Shown: positions 1-9,112, counted from the first letter of the stretch. The stretch is DNA of 64,000 bases from Candidatus Skiveiella danica (GCA_016721925.1 JADKHE010000005.1:186001-250000), one strand, 5' to 3'. Notes: generated by a model not told the origin, from the sequence alone. Numbers and translations: made by a program.

Positions 1-922
<922 letters not shown>

Positions 923-965
923 GTCAGGGTCGGGCGCTGGGTCCCGAGGGAGGTGGTAAACGTGA

Positions 966-971
966 ATTATA
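966..971 (-). promoter_or_regulatory. putative -10 box upstream of pyrG
   Basis: Read on the minus strand this is a perfect TATAAT, 44 bp upstream of the pyrG start codon. No good -35 hexamer stands 16-18 bp further upstream, because a C/G-rich hairpin-like tract at about 973-987 lies there. The assignment rests on the -10 match and position only. Confidence 0.35.
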
Positions 972-1049
972 CGGGCCCCCCCGGGCCTCTGGACACCCTT
1001 TGACCCCCGTAATCCGACCGGTTGCGGCGGGAAGGGTATATTGCCGGCC

Positions 1050-2297
1050 ATGAACGAACTGAGCGGCAAACATATCGTCCTGGGGCTCACCGGCGGCATT
1101 GCGTGCTACAAGGCCGCGGAGCTGTGCCGGGCCCTGGTCAAGGAGGGTGCCAGCGTGCAGGTGGTGATGACCGAGGCGGCCGAACACTTCATCACCCCGG
1201 TAACGATGCAGGCGCTGAGCAACCGACCGGTGTATGGCTCGCAGTGGGACGCCCGCGAGCCCAACAACATGGCGCACATCAACCTGGGCCGGGAGGCCGA
1301 CGCGATCCTCATTGCGCCGGCCAGTGCCGATTTCATGGCCAAGCTGCTGCATGGCCGCGCAGACGAACTGCTCAGCCTGTTGTGCCTGGCTCGACCGGCG
1401 GCGACGGTGCCGCTCATTGTGGCCCCGGCCATGAATCGCGAGATGTGGGCCAACCCGGCCACTCGACGAAACGTGGCGCAGCTGCGTGCCGACGGCATCG
1501 AGGTGCTGGACGTGGGGCAGGGCGAGCAGGCCTGCGGCGAGACCGGCGACGGCCGCATGCTGGAGGCCGACGAAATTCTGGCCGACCTGGTGGCGTTCTT
1601 CTCACCCAAGCGTCTGGCCGGGCGCCAGGTGCTGGTGACAGCCGGCCCGACCTATGAGGCCATCGACCCGGTGCGCGGTATCACCAACCTTTCCAGCGGC
1701 AAGATGGGTTTTGCGATTGCCCGTGCCGCGCGCGAAGCGGGCGCCGAGGTCACGCTGGTGGCCGGACCTGTGTTGCTGCCCACGCCTCGGGGGGTGACAC
1801 GGGTGGATGTGCGCTCGGCGCGCGACATGCTGGCCGCGGTACAGAACCAGGTGGACCGCGCCGACGTGTTTGTGGCCACGGCCGCGGTTGCCGACTGGCG
1901 GCCCGGGACCGCGGCCGACCAGAAGATCAAGAAGGATGGCTCGGGTGAAACGCCGGCGCTGCGCTTCATCGAAAACCCGGACATCCTCGCCACGGTGGCG
2001 CAATCACCGCGCGGACAAGCCGGTCTGCGCGGAGAGGCTGGCGGGATTTACTGTGTCGGCTTTGCGGCCGAAAGCCACGACCTGCTGGCCCACGCCAGTG
2101 CCAAGCGCGCGCGCAAGGGGGTGCCGCTGCTGGTGGGCAACATCGGCCCGGCCACGTTTGGCAAGGACGACAACGCGCTGCTGCTGGTGGACGCCCAGGG
2201 CGCCTCGGAGATGCCGCATGCCTCCAAGCGCGTGCTCGCTAGAAAATTGATAGCTGAAATCGACCGGCGGACGCTGGGATGGGTCCATAAGAAATGA
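1050..2297 (+). CDS. coaBC: Bifunctional phosphopantothenoylcysteine decarboxylase / synthetase
   Basis: CoaBC performs two steps of coenzyme A synthesis: CoaB joins cysteine to 4'-phosphopantothenate and CoaC decarboxylates the product. Residues about 1-185 form the FMN-dependent decarboxylase, with His76 in NMAHINL, Asn129 in APAMNREMW and Cys162 in QACGETGDGRM. Residues about 190-400 form the synthetase, with GPTYEAIDPVRGITN, AAVADWRP and KIKK. The ATG at 1050 fits the family start better than a TTG three codons upstream. The stop overlaps the dut start (ATGA). The last 20 or so codons are read through a copy of the dispersed repeat, so this C-terminal tail is probably not ancestral. Confidence 0.96.
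   Translation: MNELSGKHIVLGLTGGIACYKAAELCRALVKEGASVQVVMTEAAEHFITPVTMQALSNRPVYGSQWDAREPNNMAHINLGREADAILIAPASADFMAKLLHGRADELLSLLCLARPAATVPLIVAPAMNREMWANPATRRNVAQLRADGIEVLDVGQGEQACGETGDGRMLEADEILADLVAFFSPKRLAGRQVLVTAGPTYEAIDPVRGITNLSSGKMGFAIARAAREAGAEVTLVAGPVLLPTPRGVTRVDVRSARDMLAAVQNQVDRADVFVATAAVADWRPGTAADQKIKKDGSGETPALRFIENPDILATVAQSPRGQAGLRGEAGGIYCVGFAAESHDLLAHASAKRARKGVPLLVGNIGPATFGKDDNALLLVDAQGASEMPHASKRVLARKLIAEIDRRTLGWVHKK
2234..2290 (-). repeat. Dispersed ~60-bp repeat, copy 1
   Basis: On the minus strand it reads CCCAGCGT, 16 bases, then GCTATCAAT, then a GAGC end. This is the pattern shared by the other copies at about 9.1, 16.6, 21.3, 60.8 and 63.1 kb. It covers the 3' end of coaBC and reaches almost to the dut start codon. 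Confidence 0.7.
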
Positions 2298-2743
2298 AAA
2301 TCGACGTCAAGATCATCGATTCACGCCTGGCGGATCAGCTGCCGGCCTATGCCACCCCGGGCAGCGCCGGACTGGATCTGCGCGCCTGCCTGGATGCGCC
2401 ACTGACGCTGGAACCCAACGCCTGGCAACTGGTGCCCACGGGCATGGCGATTCATCTGGCCGATCCGGGCTATGCGGCGCTGATCCTGCCGCGCTCAGGG
2501 CTGGGGCACAAACACGGCATCGTGCTCGGCAACCTCGTCGGTCTGATCGACAGCGACTACCAGGGGCAACTCATGGTCAGCGCCTGGAACCGCAGCGACA
2601 CGGCCTTCACCCTGCAACCCATGGAGCGCCTGGCACAGCTGGTGATTGTGCCGGTGGTGCAGGCGCAATTCAACGTGGTGAGCGAATTTGCCGCGCCCAG
2701 TGCGCGCGGCGAGGGCGGCTACGGTTCCACCGGCAAACACTGA
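2294..2743 (+). CDS. dut: Deoxyuridine 5'-triphosphate nucleotidohydrolase (dUTPase)
   Basis: dUTPase cleaves dUTP to dUMP and pyrophosphate, keeping uracil out of DNA and supplying the thymidylate precursor. The 149-residue length is typical of the trimeric family. Its motifs appear in order: PGSAGLDLRA, PRSGLGHKHGIVLGN, GLIDSDYQGQL, RLAQLVIVPV and the C-terminal glycine-rich RGEGGYGSTGKH. The ATG overlaps the coaBC stop by four bases, which implies translational coupling. The coaBC-dut pairing is common in proteobacteria. Confidence 0.97.
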   Translation: MKIDVKIIDSRLADQLPAYATPGSAGLDLRACLDAPLTLEPNAWQLVPTGMAIHLADPGYAALILPRSGLGHKHGIVLGNLVGLIDSDYQGQLMVSAWNRSDTAFTLQPMERLAQLVIVPVVQAQFNVVSEFAAPSARGEGGYGSTGKH

Positions 2744-2827
2744 CGCGCTTCGGACGCGCAGGGCGCTTCCAGTTTAGGATCGCCTGGCGACCAATTGGCG
2801 CCGGGATGGTGGTGTTTTTCGTGAAAT

Positions 2828-3361
2828 TCAGTGCAGGACGGCCTCTGGGGGCGTTCCGTCGGGATCGACATCGATCCTGAAGAAGCCGGTGCCACAGGTG
2901 CCGCGCCCGATTTCTTCTTCCGTGGCTTCGCGCACCGCCTCGACCTTCAGGCTCAGGCGGATCGCAATGCCCGCCAGCGGGTGATTGCCGTCCAGCACGA
3001 CGTGCTCGGGATAGATCTCGGTGACGGTGTACTGCGCGTTGCGCGGTGCATCGGGGTTCGTGCCCTTGGGCAGTGCAGTGCCCTCAATCGTCATGCCTTC
3101 TTCGAGCTCCGCGGGAAACAGATTGCGCGGCTCCAGAAACAGCAGCTGGTCATTGAAGTCGCAGAAGGCTTCCTCGGGCTCGATGTGCAGATCCAGCCTG
3201 GCACCAGGGGCGTGGCCCTGCAGGGCCTGTTCGATCCGCGGTAGCAGGTCGTCGCCACCGACCAGGAACTCCACCGGCTCGTCCAGCACGTCAAGAACTT
3301 CGCCCAAGGTGTCCTTGAGCGTCCAGGTCAGTGCGACCACGCATTGTTCAGTAATGTCCAT
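2828..3361 (-). CDS. FKBP-type peptidyl-prolyl cis-trans isomerase, SlyD-like
   Basis: This 177-residue protein is a cytoplasmic FKBP-fold prolyl isomerase and probable folding helper. It has the SlyD hallmark VVLDGNHPLAGIA in the second half and an insert-in-flap domain between residues about 70 and 130. The His/Cys-rich metal tail of E. coli SlyD is absent. A single short CGTG stretch remains near the C-terminus. I chose the ATG at 3361 because family members begin with an EQCVVALTWTLKD-like segment. An open frame extends farther upstream but is not family-like. The start is only 16 bp from the divergent oxygenase start. Confidence 0.88.
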   Translation of the reverse strand: MDITEQCVVALTWTLKDTLGEVLDVLDEPVEFLVGGDDLLPRIEQALQGHAPGARLDLHIEPEEAFCDFNDQLLFLEPRNLFPAELEEGMTIEGTALPKGTNPDAPRNAQYTVTEIYPEHVVLDGNHPLAGIAIRLSLKVEAVREATEEEIGRGTCGTGFFRIDVDPDGTPPEAVLH

Positions 3362-3377
3362 GGTGCAGAATTGTCCC

Positions 3378-4508
3378 ATGGACATCCAACAACCCCTGCA
3401 ACTGCTCGGTGGCCTGACACCGCAGCAATTCATGAAGCGCCATTGGCAGAAGAAACCGCTGCTGGTGCGACAGGCCATCCCCGGTTTCAAGCCCCTGCTG
3501 GAGCGGCCGGCCCTGTTCGATCTGGCGGCCCGCGAGGAGGTCGAGTCGCGCCTGCTGAGCCAGGGCAGCAAGGGATGGCAGTTCCGGCGCGGGCCGTTCG
3601 AGCGCCGGGCGCTGCCAGCATTGAAGACCCCGGACTGGACGCTGCTGGTGCAGGGTGTGGACCTGCACGACGAGCGCGTGCACCGGCTCATGCAGCAGTT
3701 CCGCTTCGTGCCCGACGCGCGGCTGGATGATGTGATGATCAGTTATGCCAGCGACGGCGGCGGCGTGGGCCCGCATTTCGACAGCTACGACGTGTTCCTG
3801 CTGCAGGCGCACGGCCAGCGGCGCTGGCGCATCGGCCGGCAGAAGGACCTGAGCCTGGTTGAAGGCCTGCCGCTCAAGATCCTGGCGAACTTCCAGCCGG
3901 AGGACGAGTATGTGCTGGAGCCCGGCGACATGCTCTACCTGCCGCCGCGCTGGGCGCACGATGGGGTGGCGGTGGGCGAGTGCATGACCTACTCAATCGG
4001 TTTCCGGCAACCAGCACGGGGCGAACTAGCGCGCGAGCTGCTGCAACGCCTGGCTGAAGACGCGGAAGATGCCGCCGGCACCGCGGTGTACCGCGATCCG
4101 GGCCAGCCGGCGGTCGAGTCGCCCGGCGGCATTCCGCCCGGCATGATGGACTTTGCCCGCGACGCCTTGCAGGCGGTGCTGAATGACCCGGTCGAGCTGC
4201 AATGCCTGCTCGGTGAGTACCTCTCGGAGCCGAAGGCGAATGTCTGGTTCGAGGCCGAAAGCAAAGGAACGGGGCGCCTCGTCACTGGCGCTGTGGCCCT
4301 GGACCGGCGCACACGCATGATGTTCGACGAGCAGCACATTTTCATCAACGGCGAGAGTTACCGCGGATCGGGCCGCGACGCGCAGCTGATGCGGCGCCTG
4401 GCCGACGAGCGACGGCTGGCCGCGGGTGAGTTGGCGCGTGCCAGCCAGGGCGCGCGCCAACTGATGACCGACTGGCGTGACGCGGGGTGGCTGCATGACA
4501 AACAATGA
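3378..4508 (+). CDS. JmjC/cupin-domain ribosomal oxygenase, RoxA (YcfD)-like
   Basis: The protein resembles the 2-oxoglutarate and Fe(II)-dependent arginine hydroxylase that modifies ribosomal protein L16. It is 376 residues. The cupin core holds the iron ligands His133 and Asp135 (HFDSYDVF) and His194 (RWAHDG). An early RHWQKKPLLVRQA segment is typical of the family, and the C-terminal half carries the dimerisation/winged-helix region. The ATG at 3378 gives the usual short N-terminus. The gene overlaps the next gene by 14 bp. The L16 substrate is inferred from the family, not shown by the sequence. Confidence 0.85.
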   Translation: MDIQQPLQLLGGLTPQQFMKRHWQKKPLLVRQAIPGFKPLLERPALFDLAAREEVESRLLSQGSKGWQFRRGPFERRALPALKTPDWTLLVQGVDLHDERVHRLMQQFRFVPDARLDDVMISYASDGGGVGPHFDSYDVFLLQAHGQRRWRIGRQKDLSLVEGLPLKILANFQPEDEYVLEPGDMLYLPPRWAHDGVAVGECMTYSIGFRQPARGELARELLQRLAEDAEDAAGTAVYRDPGQPAVESPGGIPPGMMDFARDALQAVLNDPVELQCLLGEYLSEPKANVWFEAESKGTGRLVTGAVALDRRTRMMFDEQHIFINGESYRGSGRDAQLMRRLADERRLAAGELARASQGARQLMTDWRDAGWLHDKQ

Positions 4509-5013
4509 GTCCGGGGATCCGTCAACGGCGCCGGAGTTGCCGCAAGGGCGCTTTGAAGGGCGCGATGCGTTCCGCCAGAACGTGCGCGACGCGTTGGCCT
4601 GCGCCGCGCGCGAGGGCTGGCGCGAACTCATCCTGAGTGACGCTGACTTCCATGACTGGCCGCTGGGCGAGCGCACGGTGGTGGATTCGCTCAATGCCTG
4701 GGCCCACAGCGGCCGCACCCTGGTGATGCTGGCCCGAAGCTACGAGGATGTGCTGCGCACCCATCCCCGTTTCGTGGCTTGGCGCAAGACCTGGGCGCAC
4801 CTCATCGACTGCCGCCGCAACGCCAGGGGTGACGCGGTGGGCTTCCCCAGTGTGCTGTGGTCCAGCGCCTGGGTCATGCGCCGCCTGGACCCCGAGCATT
4901 GCACCGGTGTCTGCACCTCGGCGCCCGAGCCGCGGGTGGCCTCCCGCGAATCCTTGAAAGAGTGGCTCGGCCAGAGCTCGCCGGGATTTCCGGTGACGAC
5001 GCTGGGACTTTAG
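4495..5013 (+). CDS. Conserved hypothetical protein (172 aa)
   Basis: I do not recognise a functional family. The protein is 172 residues, Arg- and Trp-rich, with no signal peptide or membrane segment. It contains DALACAAREGWRELILSD and a conserved-looking AWVMRRLDPEHCTGVC region. The start overlaps the end of the RoxA-like gene in another frame, so the two are probably cotranscribed and translationally coupled. That is the only functional hint. Confidence 0.75.
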   Translation: MTNNESGDPSTAPELPQGRFEGRDAFRQNVRDALACAAREGWRELILSDADFHDWPLGERTVVDSLNAWAHSGRTLVMLARSYEDVLRTHPRFVAWRKTWAHLIDCRRNARGDAVGFPSVLWSSAWVMRRLDPEHCTGVCTSAPEPRVASRESLKEWLGQSSPGFPVTTLGL

Positions 5014-5069
5014 AGAATTCCCCCGATTGCGGGGTGTTGAGGGTTTGTAAGGATTGCAAAATTCCGGGT

Positions 5070-5075
5070 TATAAT
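5070..5075 (+). promoter_or_regulatory. putative -10 box upstream of the Ala-rich lipoprotein
   Basis: A perfect TATAAT stands 112 bp upstream of the lipoprotein start codon in an AT-richer spacer. The best -35 candidate, TTGTAA at 5045-5050, is 19 bp away, which is long. A competing TTGACA at 5138-5143 lies closer to the gene, but its -10 would place the transcript start on the ribosome-binding site. Confidence 0.4.
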
Positions 5076-5140
5076 CAACGGCTGAGCGGAAAGAGCTCGA
5101 GTGCTTTCTCTCAGTCATGGCGGTTTCCGAAGTCGCCTTG

Positions 5141-5158
5141 ACAATTTCCGGAAATTGT
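5141..5158 (+). promoter_or_regulatory. 18-bp perfect palindrome, possible operator
   Basis: The sequence ACAATTTCCGGAAATTGT is its own reverse complement. It overlaps the last three bases of a TTGACA hexamer at 5138-5143 and sits 28 bp before the lipoprotein start codon. It could be a repressor site or a hairpin in the leader. No regulator can be named. Confidence 0.45.
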
Positions 5159-5186
5159 TTTGTCTAATCCTCTAAGGAACATTGAA

Positions 5187-5531
5187 ATGAAAAACTCCCT
5201 CATTCTGGCGACCGTCATTGCTGCTGCTGCCCTCGCCGCTTGTGGCAAGAAGGAAGAACCCGCTCCTGCGCCGGCTCCCGCTCCTGCCGCCGCTCCCGCG
5301 CCTGCCGCTGCCGCCGCCGCTGACGCCGCTTCCGGCGCTGCCGCTGCTGCTTCCGGTGCTGCCGCTGCTGCTTCCGGTGCTGCCGCTGCTGCTTCCGGCG
5401 CCGCTGCTCCTGCCGTCGCCGCTGCTGCTGACGCCGCCAAGGGCGCTGCTGACGCTGCCAAGGGCGCTGCCGATGCCACCAAGGCTGCGGCTGACGCTGC
5501 CAAGGCTGCCGCTTCCTCTGCCAAGAAGTAA
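5187..5531 (+). CDS. Small alanine-rich lipoprotein (114 aa)
   Basis: This is a short exported lipoprotein. MKNSLILATVIAAAALAAC gives a signal peptide with a LAAC lipobox, followed by GKKEEPAPAPAPAP. The rest is almost entirely Ala with Ser, Gly, Asp and Lys. It includes a seven-residue repeat (ASGAAAA) and then Lys-spaced helical ADAAK units resembling histone H1 or LEA-type sequence. AAGGA at 5174-5178 is a suitable ribosome-binding site. A strong terminator follows, so it is a single-gene transcript. Function unknown; a cell-envelope spacer or stress role is possible. Proteins of this style are common in Comamonadaceae. Confidence 0.85.
   Translation: MKNSLILATVIAAAALAACGKKEEPAPAPAPAPAAAPAPAAAAAADAASGAAAAASGAAAAASGAAAAASGAAAPAVAAAADAAKGAADAAKGAADATKAAADAAKAAASSAKK
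5328..5402 (+). repeat. 21-bp in-frame tandem repeat in the lipoprotein gene
   Basis: Three full 21-bp units begin at 5328, 5349 and 5370, followed by a partial fourth at 5391. They differ only by a C/T in the glycine-alanine codons. Each unit encodes Ala-Ser-Gly-Ala-Ala-Ala-Ala, so copy-number change would keep the frame. Confidence 0.85.
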
Positions 5532-5552
5532 TCGCTCTCTGCGATTTGCTTG

Positions 5553-5578
5553 AAAAGCCACCGCAAGGTGGCTTTTTT
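5553..5578 (+). terminator. Rho-independent terminator of the lipoprotein gene
   Basis: A 7-bp stem AGCCACC/GGTGGCT closes on a GCAA tetraloop and is followed by a run of T, with matching A residues on the other side. It lies 22 bp after the stop codon. The flanking A and T runs could let it serve both strands. Confidence 0.92.
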
Positions 5579-5629
5579 CATGGGCGCTTGGATTGCACGG
5601 CGCACTCCCACGCGACCAGAGACCAGGTC

Positions 5630-6406
5630 TCAGGCACTTAGCCAGTCGGTCCCGTGAATCGGGTCGGCCACCAGGACTTCGTCTTCTGTTCGGTTCAGTG
5701 CACCGGCCACCGCACTGCGCGCCAGATCCGGCCGGTTGTTCTTGCGACTCAGATGGGCGGCCACGACATGGTTCAGACCGTCGTGTCGCACGGCCTGTAG
5801 CACCTGGGCGGCCTGTGCGTTCGCCAGGTGACCGTGGGCGCCCCCCACGCGCCTCTTCAGAAAGAACGGATAGGCCGAGGCTTCCAGTAAGTCCGGGTCA
5901 TGGTTGCACTCCAGCAGCAACGCGTGACAGCCGCTGAGGTGCTTCAGAACCTCGGCCGGTGCGTGGCCGAGGTCGGTCAGCACGCCGAGCCGCCGGTTAC
6001 CGTCGGTGCAGGACAGTTGCAAGGGTTCCCGGGCATCGTGCGGGACGGCAAAAGGATGCACTTGGAGCGGGCCGACCTCAAAGGCGGCGCCATGCTCGGC
6101 TGTGTTCAGGAGTCCTTCGTAGTCCCGTCCACCTTGCGCGGACCAGGTGCCGTGGCTCATCCAGACGGGAATGCGTTCACGCAGCGCCAACGTATGCGCA
6201 CAGCCGACATGATCGCTGTGCTCGTGGGTGATGAAGAGGGCGTCGATGTCGCCGGTGCACAGGCCGGCAATCGCCAGCCGGCGCTCCAGGATCCGGATCC
6301 CGAGGCCGCAATCCACCAGGATCCGCGTCACGGCGCTGCCGCTTCGGGCTTCGACGAGGGTTGCGTTACCCGAACTGCCGCTGCCCAGGTTTCTGAAGCG
6401 CAGCAT
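5630..6406 (-). CDS. MBL-fold metallo-hydrolase, YycJ/WalJ-like
   Basis: This 258-residue cytoplasmic metallo-beta-lactamase fold protein begins LRFRNLGSGSSGN, as in YycJ-type hydrolases. It carries the metal motif HEHSDH at residues 61-66. Other metal-ligand candidates are TDLGHA, ECNHD and the late AAHLSRKN. Relatives are predicted nucleases or phosphodiesterases. Gene order dapA, bamC, then this gene on one strand is a conserved betaproteobacterial arrangement. The start is 12 bp after the bamC stop, so cotranscription is likely. Confidence 0.88.
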   Translation of the reverse strand: MLRFRNLGSGSSGNATLVEARSGSAVTRILVDCGLGIRILERRLAIAGLCTGDIDALFITHEHSDHVGCAHTLALRERIPVWMSHGTWSAQGGRDYEGLLNTAEHGAAFEVGPLQVHPFAVPHDAREPLQLSCTDGNRRLGVLTDLGHAPAEVLKHLSGCHALLLECNHDPDLLEASAYPFFLKRRVGGAHGHLANAQAAQVLQAVRHDGLNHVVAAHLSRKNNRPDLARSAVAGALNRTEDEVLVADPIHGTDWLSA

Positions 6407-6418
6407 CCGACGCCGTGT

Positions 6419-7540
6419 TCACTTCAGGTCGTCGACGATCACCTGCAGGATGCGCTTGGCATTGTCGGAAGCTTCCGGAACGCCAGTGGCGCTCAGGACA
6501 GACACCGAGGTCGTGTCGCCGGCACTTCGCACAGCAATGCGGTACTTGATCGGTGCCGATTCCTTGGCGGTCGCGCCGAACAGCTTGCCGATGAAACCGG
6601 GCTCCTTGGCCGAGTTCGGCTCGACATAACGCACGAAGTAGATGCCCTGGGCGCGGTCGCGGTCTTCGACCGTGAAGCCGGTGCGGTCGAGCGCCAGGCC
6701 GACCCGGCGCCAGGCACGGTCAAAGCTGTCGGACACCTGCACCACCGGCGTGTTGTTGACGGTGGTCAGCGTGGCGCCGGGTTTGGCCGCGGCGCTGCTG
6801 GCCACCAGCGCCTTCGCCTGCTCTGCCGTGACACCCAGCTTGATCATCATCTTGCGCAGAAATTCGGCCTCGAGCTCCGGGTCGGCGGCCTTCGGCTGCC
6901 AGACCGTGGCGTCCTTGCTGCTGCTGCTGTAAACCTCGATCATGGCCCGGTGGCTGATGAAGATTTCCGTCCCGCCTGCGGGCAGGCGCTCCATGCGCGT
7001 GCGGAACTTGTCGCGCTCCGCGGTGGAGTAGGCGCCATCGATCACCTTGCCGATCGAGGCGCGGATGATGTCCTGTGGAATCTTGGCGCGATTCTCGGCC
7101 CAGTCGGTCTCCATGATGCCGACGGCAGGCTGGTCAACGGTCAGGAGGAAGCCGTTTTCCTGCCAGAAATCACGCACCGGGCCCCAGAGCTGCTCCGGCG
7201 TGCGGTTGACCACCAGCCAGCGCTGGTTGGCCAGCTTTTCGATCCGAACGTCACCGACTGTCACGAGCGCCACACTGGCGCTGGGCGTTGCCTGGGCTGT
7301 CCTGGCCATGCCGCTGGCCGTCACAGATCCGCCTGGAACGGTGTAGCGGGTTTCGGTGCTCAGCTTGGTCAGGTCGGGTGGAACCTCCAGCGTGGGGGCG
7401 CTGCCGGCGCTCTTGTAGTCGACCTTGTCCTCTTGCAGCACGGAGCAGGCCGGCAGCGCGGCGATCAGGATGCTGGCCCATGCGAGCCGGTGGCCCGTCG
7501 TTGCGAATGGCTTCACGGAAAGTTTCCTCGGGGTTCTCAT
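6419..7540 (-). CDS. bamC: Outer membrane assembly lipoprotein BamC
   Basis: BamC is a lipoprotein subunit of the BAM machine that inserts beta-barrel proteins in the outer membrane. The ATG at 7540 gives a 373-residue product with a signal peptide ending in the lipobox LPAC. The BamC lasso follows: DKVDYKSAGSAPTLEVPPDL. Two helix-grip domains come next, at about residues 95-220 and 270-370. The frame is open farther upstream, but starting there would bury the signal peptide. It begins 7 bp after the dapA stop. Confidence 0.93.
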   Translation of the reverse strand: MRTPRKLSVKPFATTGHRLAWASILIAALPACSVLQEDKVDYKSAGSAPTLEVPPDLTKLSTETRYTVPGGSVTASGMARTAQATPSASVALVTVGDVRIEKLANQRWLVVNRTPEQLWGPVRDFWQENGFLLTVDQPAVGIMETDWAENRAKIPQDIIRASIGKVIDGAYSTAERDKFRTRMERLPAGGTEIFISHRAMIEVYSSSSKDATVWQPKAADPELEAEFLRKMMIKLGVTAEQAKALVASSAAAKPGATLTTVNNTPVVQVSDSFDRAWRRVGLALDRTGFTVEDRDRAQGIYFVRYVEPNSAKEPGFIGKLFGATAKESAPIKYRIAVRSAGDTTSVSVLSATGVPEASDNAKRILQVIVDDLK

Positions 7541-7547
7541 GACAGGC

Positions 7548-8444
7548 TCAGACCAGACCGGCGGCGCGCAAGGCGCCCTCGACCACGGGCTCAAAGGACG
7601 CCGACATCGGGGTCATGGGCAGGCGCAGCGTGCCGCCACACAGGCCCATGCGCGCCATCGCCCACTTCACCGGGATCGGGTTGGCTTCGACGAACAGGTG
7701 CTTGTGCACCGGCATCAGCCGCAGCTGGATCTCCATCGCGCGGCGTGCGTCGCCCGCGATGGCCGCCATGCACAGCTCGTGCATCAGGCGCGGCGCCACA
7801 TTGGCCGTCACGCTGATATTGCCCTGTCCGCCGCACAGCATCAGGGCGACGGCGGTCGGGTCATCGCCGGAATAGATGGCAAAGCCCTTGGGCACCTCGC
7901 GGATCAGCCACTGCGCGCGCTCGATGTTGCCGGTGGCTTCCTTGATGCCGACGATACCGTCCACCTGGGCCAGCCGCAGCACCGTGTCGTGCAGCATATC
8001 GGCGACGGTGCGGCCCGGTACGTTGTACAGAATGATCGGCAGGTCACCGGTGGCCTCGGCGATGGCCTTGAAGTGCTGGTACTGGCCTTCCTGCGTCGGC
8101 TTGTTGTAGTAGGGCACGACCTGCAGCTGGCAATCGGCGCCGACCTTCTTGGCGAATTTCGCGAGTTCGATGGCTTCCGAGGTCGAGTTGGCGCCGCAAC
8201 CGGCCATGATCGGCACGCGCCCTTTGGCCTGCTCCACGGACACGCGGATGATTTCGCAGTGTTCCTCGACATTGACCGTGGGCGACTCGCCCGTCGTGCC
8301 CACCACCCCGATGGCGTCGGTGCCCTCGGCGATGTGCCAGTCGATCAGCTTGCGCAGCGTGTCGTAGTCCACGCTGCCGTCTTCGAGCATCGGCGTGACC
8401 AGGGCGGGGATGCTGCCCGTGAGGGGGCGATAGGTGGATGTCAT
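7548..8444 (-). CDS. dapA: 4-hydroxy-tetrahydrodipicolinate synthase
   Basis: DapA condenses pyruvate with aspartate semialdehyde, the first committed step to lysine and diaminopimelate. The 298-residue TIM barrel has the Schiff-base Lys168 in GIKEATGN, Tyr140 and Arg145 in ILYNVPGR, and the GTTGES loop near residue 49. It is first in a run with bamC and an MBL hydrolase. The ATG at 8444 fits the family start. Confidence 0.97.
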   Translation of the reverse strand: MTSTYRPLTGSIPALVTPMLEDGSVDYDTLRKLIDWHIAEGTDAIGVVGTTGESPTVNVEEHCEIIRVSVEQAKGRVPIMAGCGANSTSEAIELAKFAKKVGADCQLQVVPYYNKPTQEGQYQHFKAIAEATGDLPIILYNVPGRTVADMLHDTVLRLAQVDGIVGIKEATGNIERAQWLIREVPKGFAIYSGDDPTAVALMLCGGQGNISVTANVAPRLMHELCMAAIAGDARRAMEIQLRLMPVHKHLFVEANPIPVKWAMARMGLCGGTLRLPMTPMSASFEPVVEGALRAAGLV

Positions 8445-8509
8445 GTCCGCAGGTGTAAACGCTAAACGAGCATTCTAACTAACGCCCATGTGAGGCACCC
8501 GCGCGGCGG

Positions 8510-9112
8510 TCAGAGCGGCAGTGGTGGCCAGGACCCGTCAGCGCCGGCCCGGACAGCCGCGATGCGCTGCACCCTGCGCGGCGGCCCGTCCAGGTAGCCG
8601 TCCTCGAAGGCCACCACCCGCAGGCCCGCGCAGGCGGCGAGCAACTCGCCCGACTGCAGCAGAAAGTCGGCTCGCGAGGGCTTGCCGTAGGCTTCATTGC
8701 CGGCGGCAAAGGTCTCATAGATCAGCGCGCCGCCGGGCGCCACGCTGTCGACGATCACCGGCAGCAAAGGGCGCCACAGGTAGTTGGTGACGACCACGGC
8801 GTCAAAGCGCTGCCCCGCAAACGGCCAGGGGCCGCTTTCCAGGTCCGCGACCCGGGTTTCGAGCCGCTCGCCGATGCCCGAAGGCGCCAGGGCCCGGACG
8901 CCGTCGATGGCCTCGGCCGAGCGGTCCACGGCGAAGACCCGGTGGCCACGCGCCAGAAACCAGCGGGTGTGCCGCCCCAGCCCACAGGCCACATCCAGCA
9001 CGGTGCCGCCGGCCGGCACCAGCGACGACCAGCGTTGCACCCAGGCCGAGACCGGCTCGCTGCCATGGCGGGCCGACAAACCGCCAATGCAACCGTTTGC
9101 TTCGCTATTCAT
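8510..9112 (-). CDS. Class I SAM-dependent methyltransferase
   Basis: This protein of about 200 residues has the class I methyltransferase fold. Motif I is VLDVACGLGRHTRWFLARG, followed by the acidic FAVDRS and the later FDAVVVTNYLWRPLL and GGALIYETFA. The substrate is unknown; small TehB-like and thiopurine-type enzymes look similar. Two starts are possible, ATG at 9112 or GTG at 9133. Neither has a convincing ribosome-binding site, because a dispersed repeat copy covers the 5' end. The N-terminal MNSEANG is therefore encoded by repeat sequence. Confidence 0.8.
   Translation of the reverse strand: MNSEANGCIGGLSARHGSEPVSAWVQRWSSLVPAGGTVLDVACGLGRHTRWFLARGHRVFAVDRSAEAIDGVRALAPSGIGERLETRVADLESGPWPFAGQRFDAVVVTNYLWRPLLPVIVDSVAPGGALIYETFAAGNEAYGKPSRADFLLQSGELLAACAGLRVVAFEDGYLDGPPRRVQRIAAVRAGADGSWPPLPL

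Noticed and set aside
1000..1042. TTGACC and TATATT upstream of coaBC as a promoter
   Set aside because: They are 31 bp apart, far outside the workable spacing.
5054..5075. TTGCAA plus TATAAT as a promoter
   Set aside because: The spacer is only 10 bp, too short for sigma70.
5328..5402. The 21-bp tandem units as a CRISPR array
   Set aside because: There are no spacers; the units are contiguous and in frame within a coding region.
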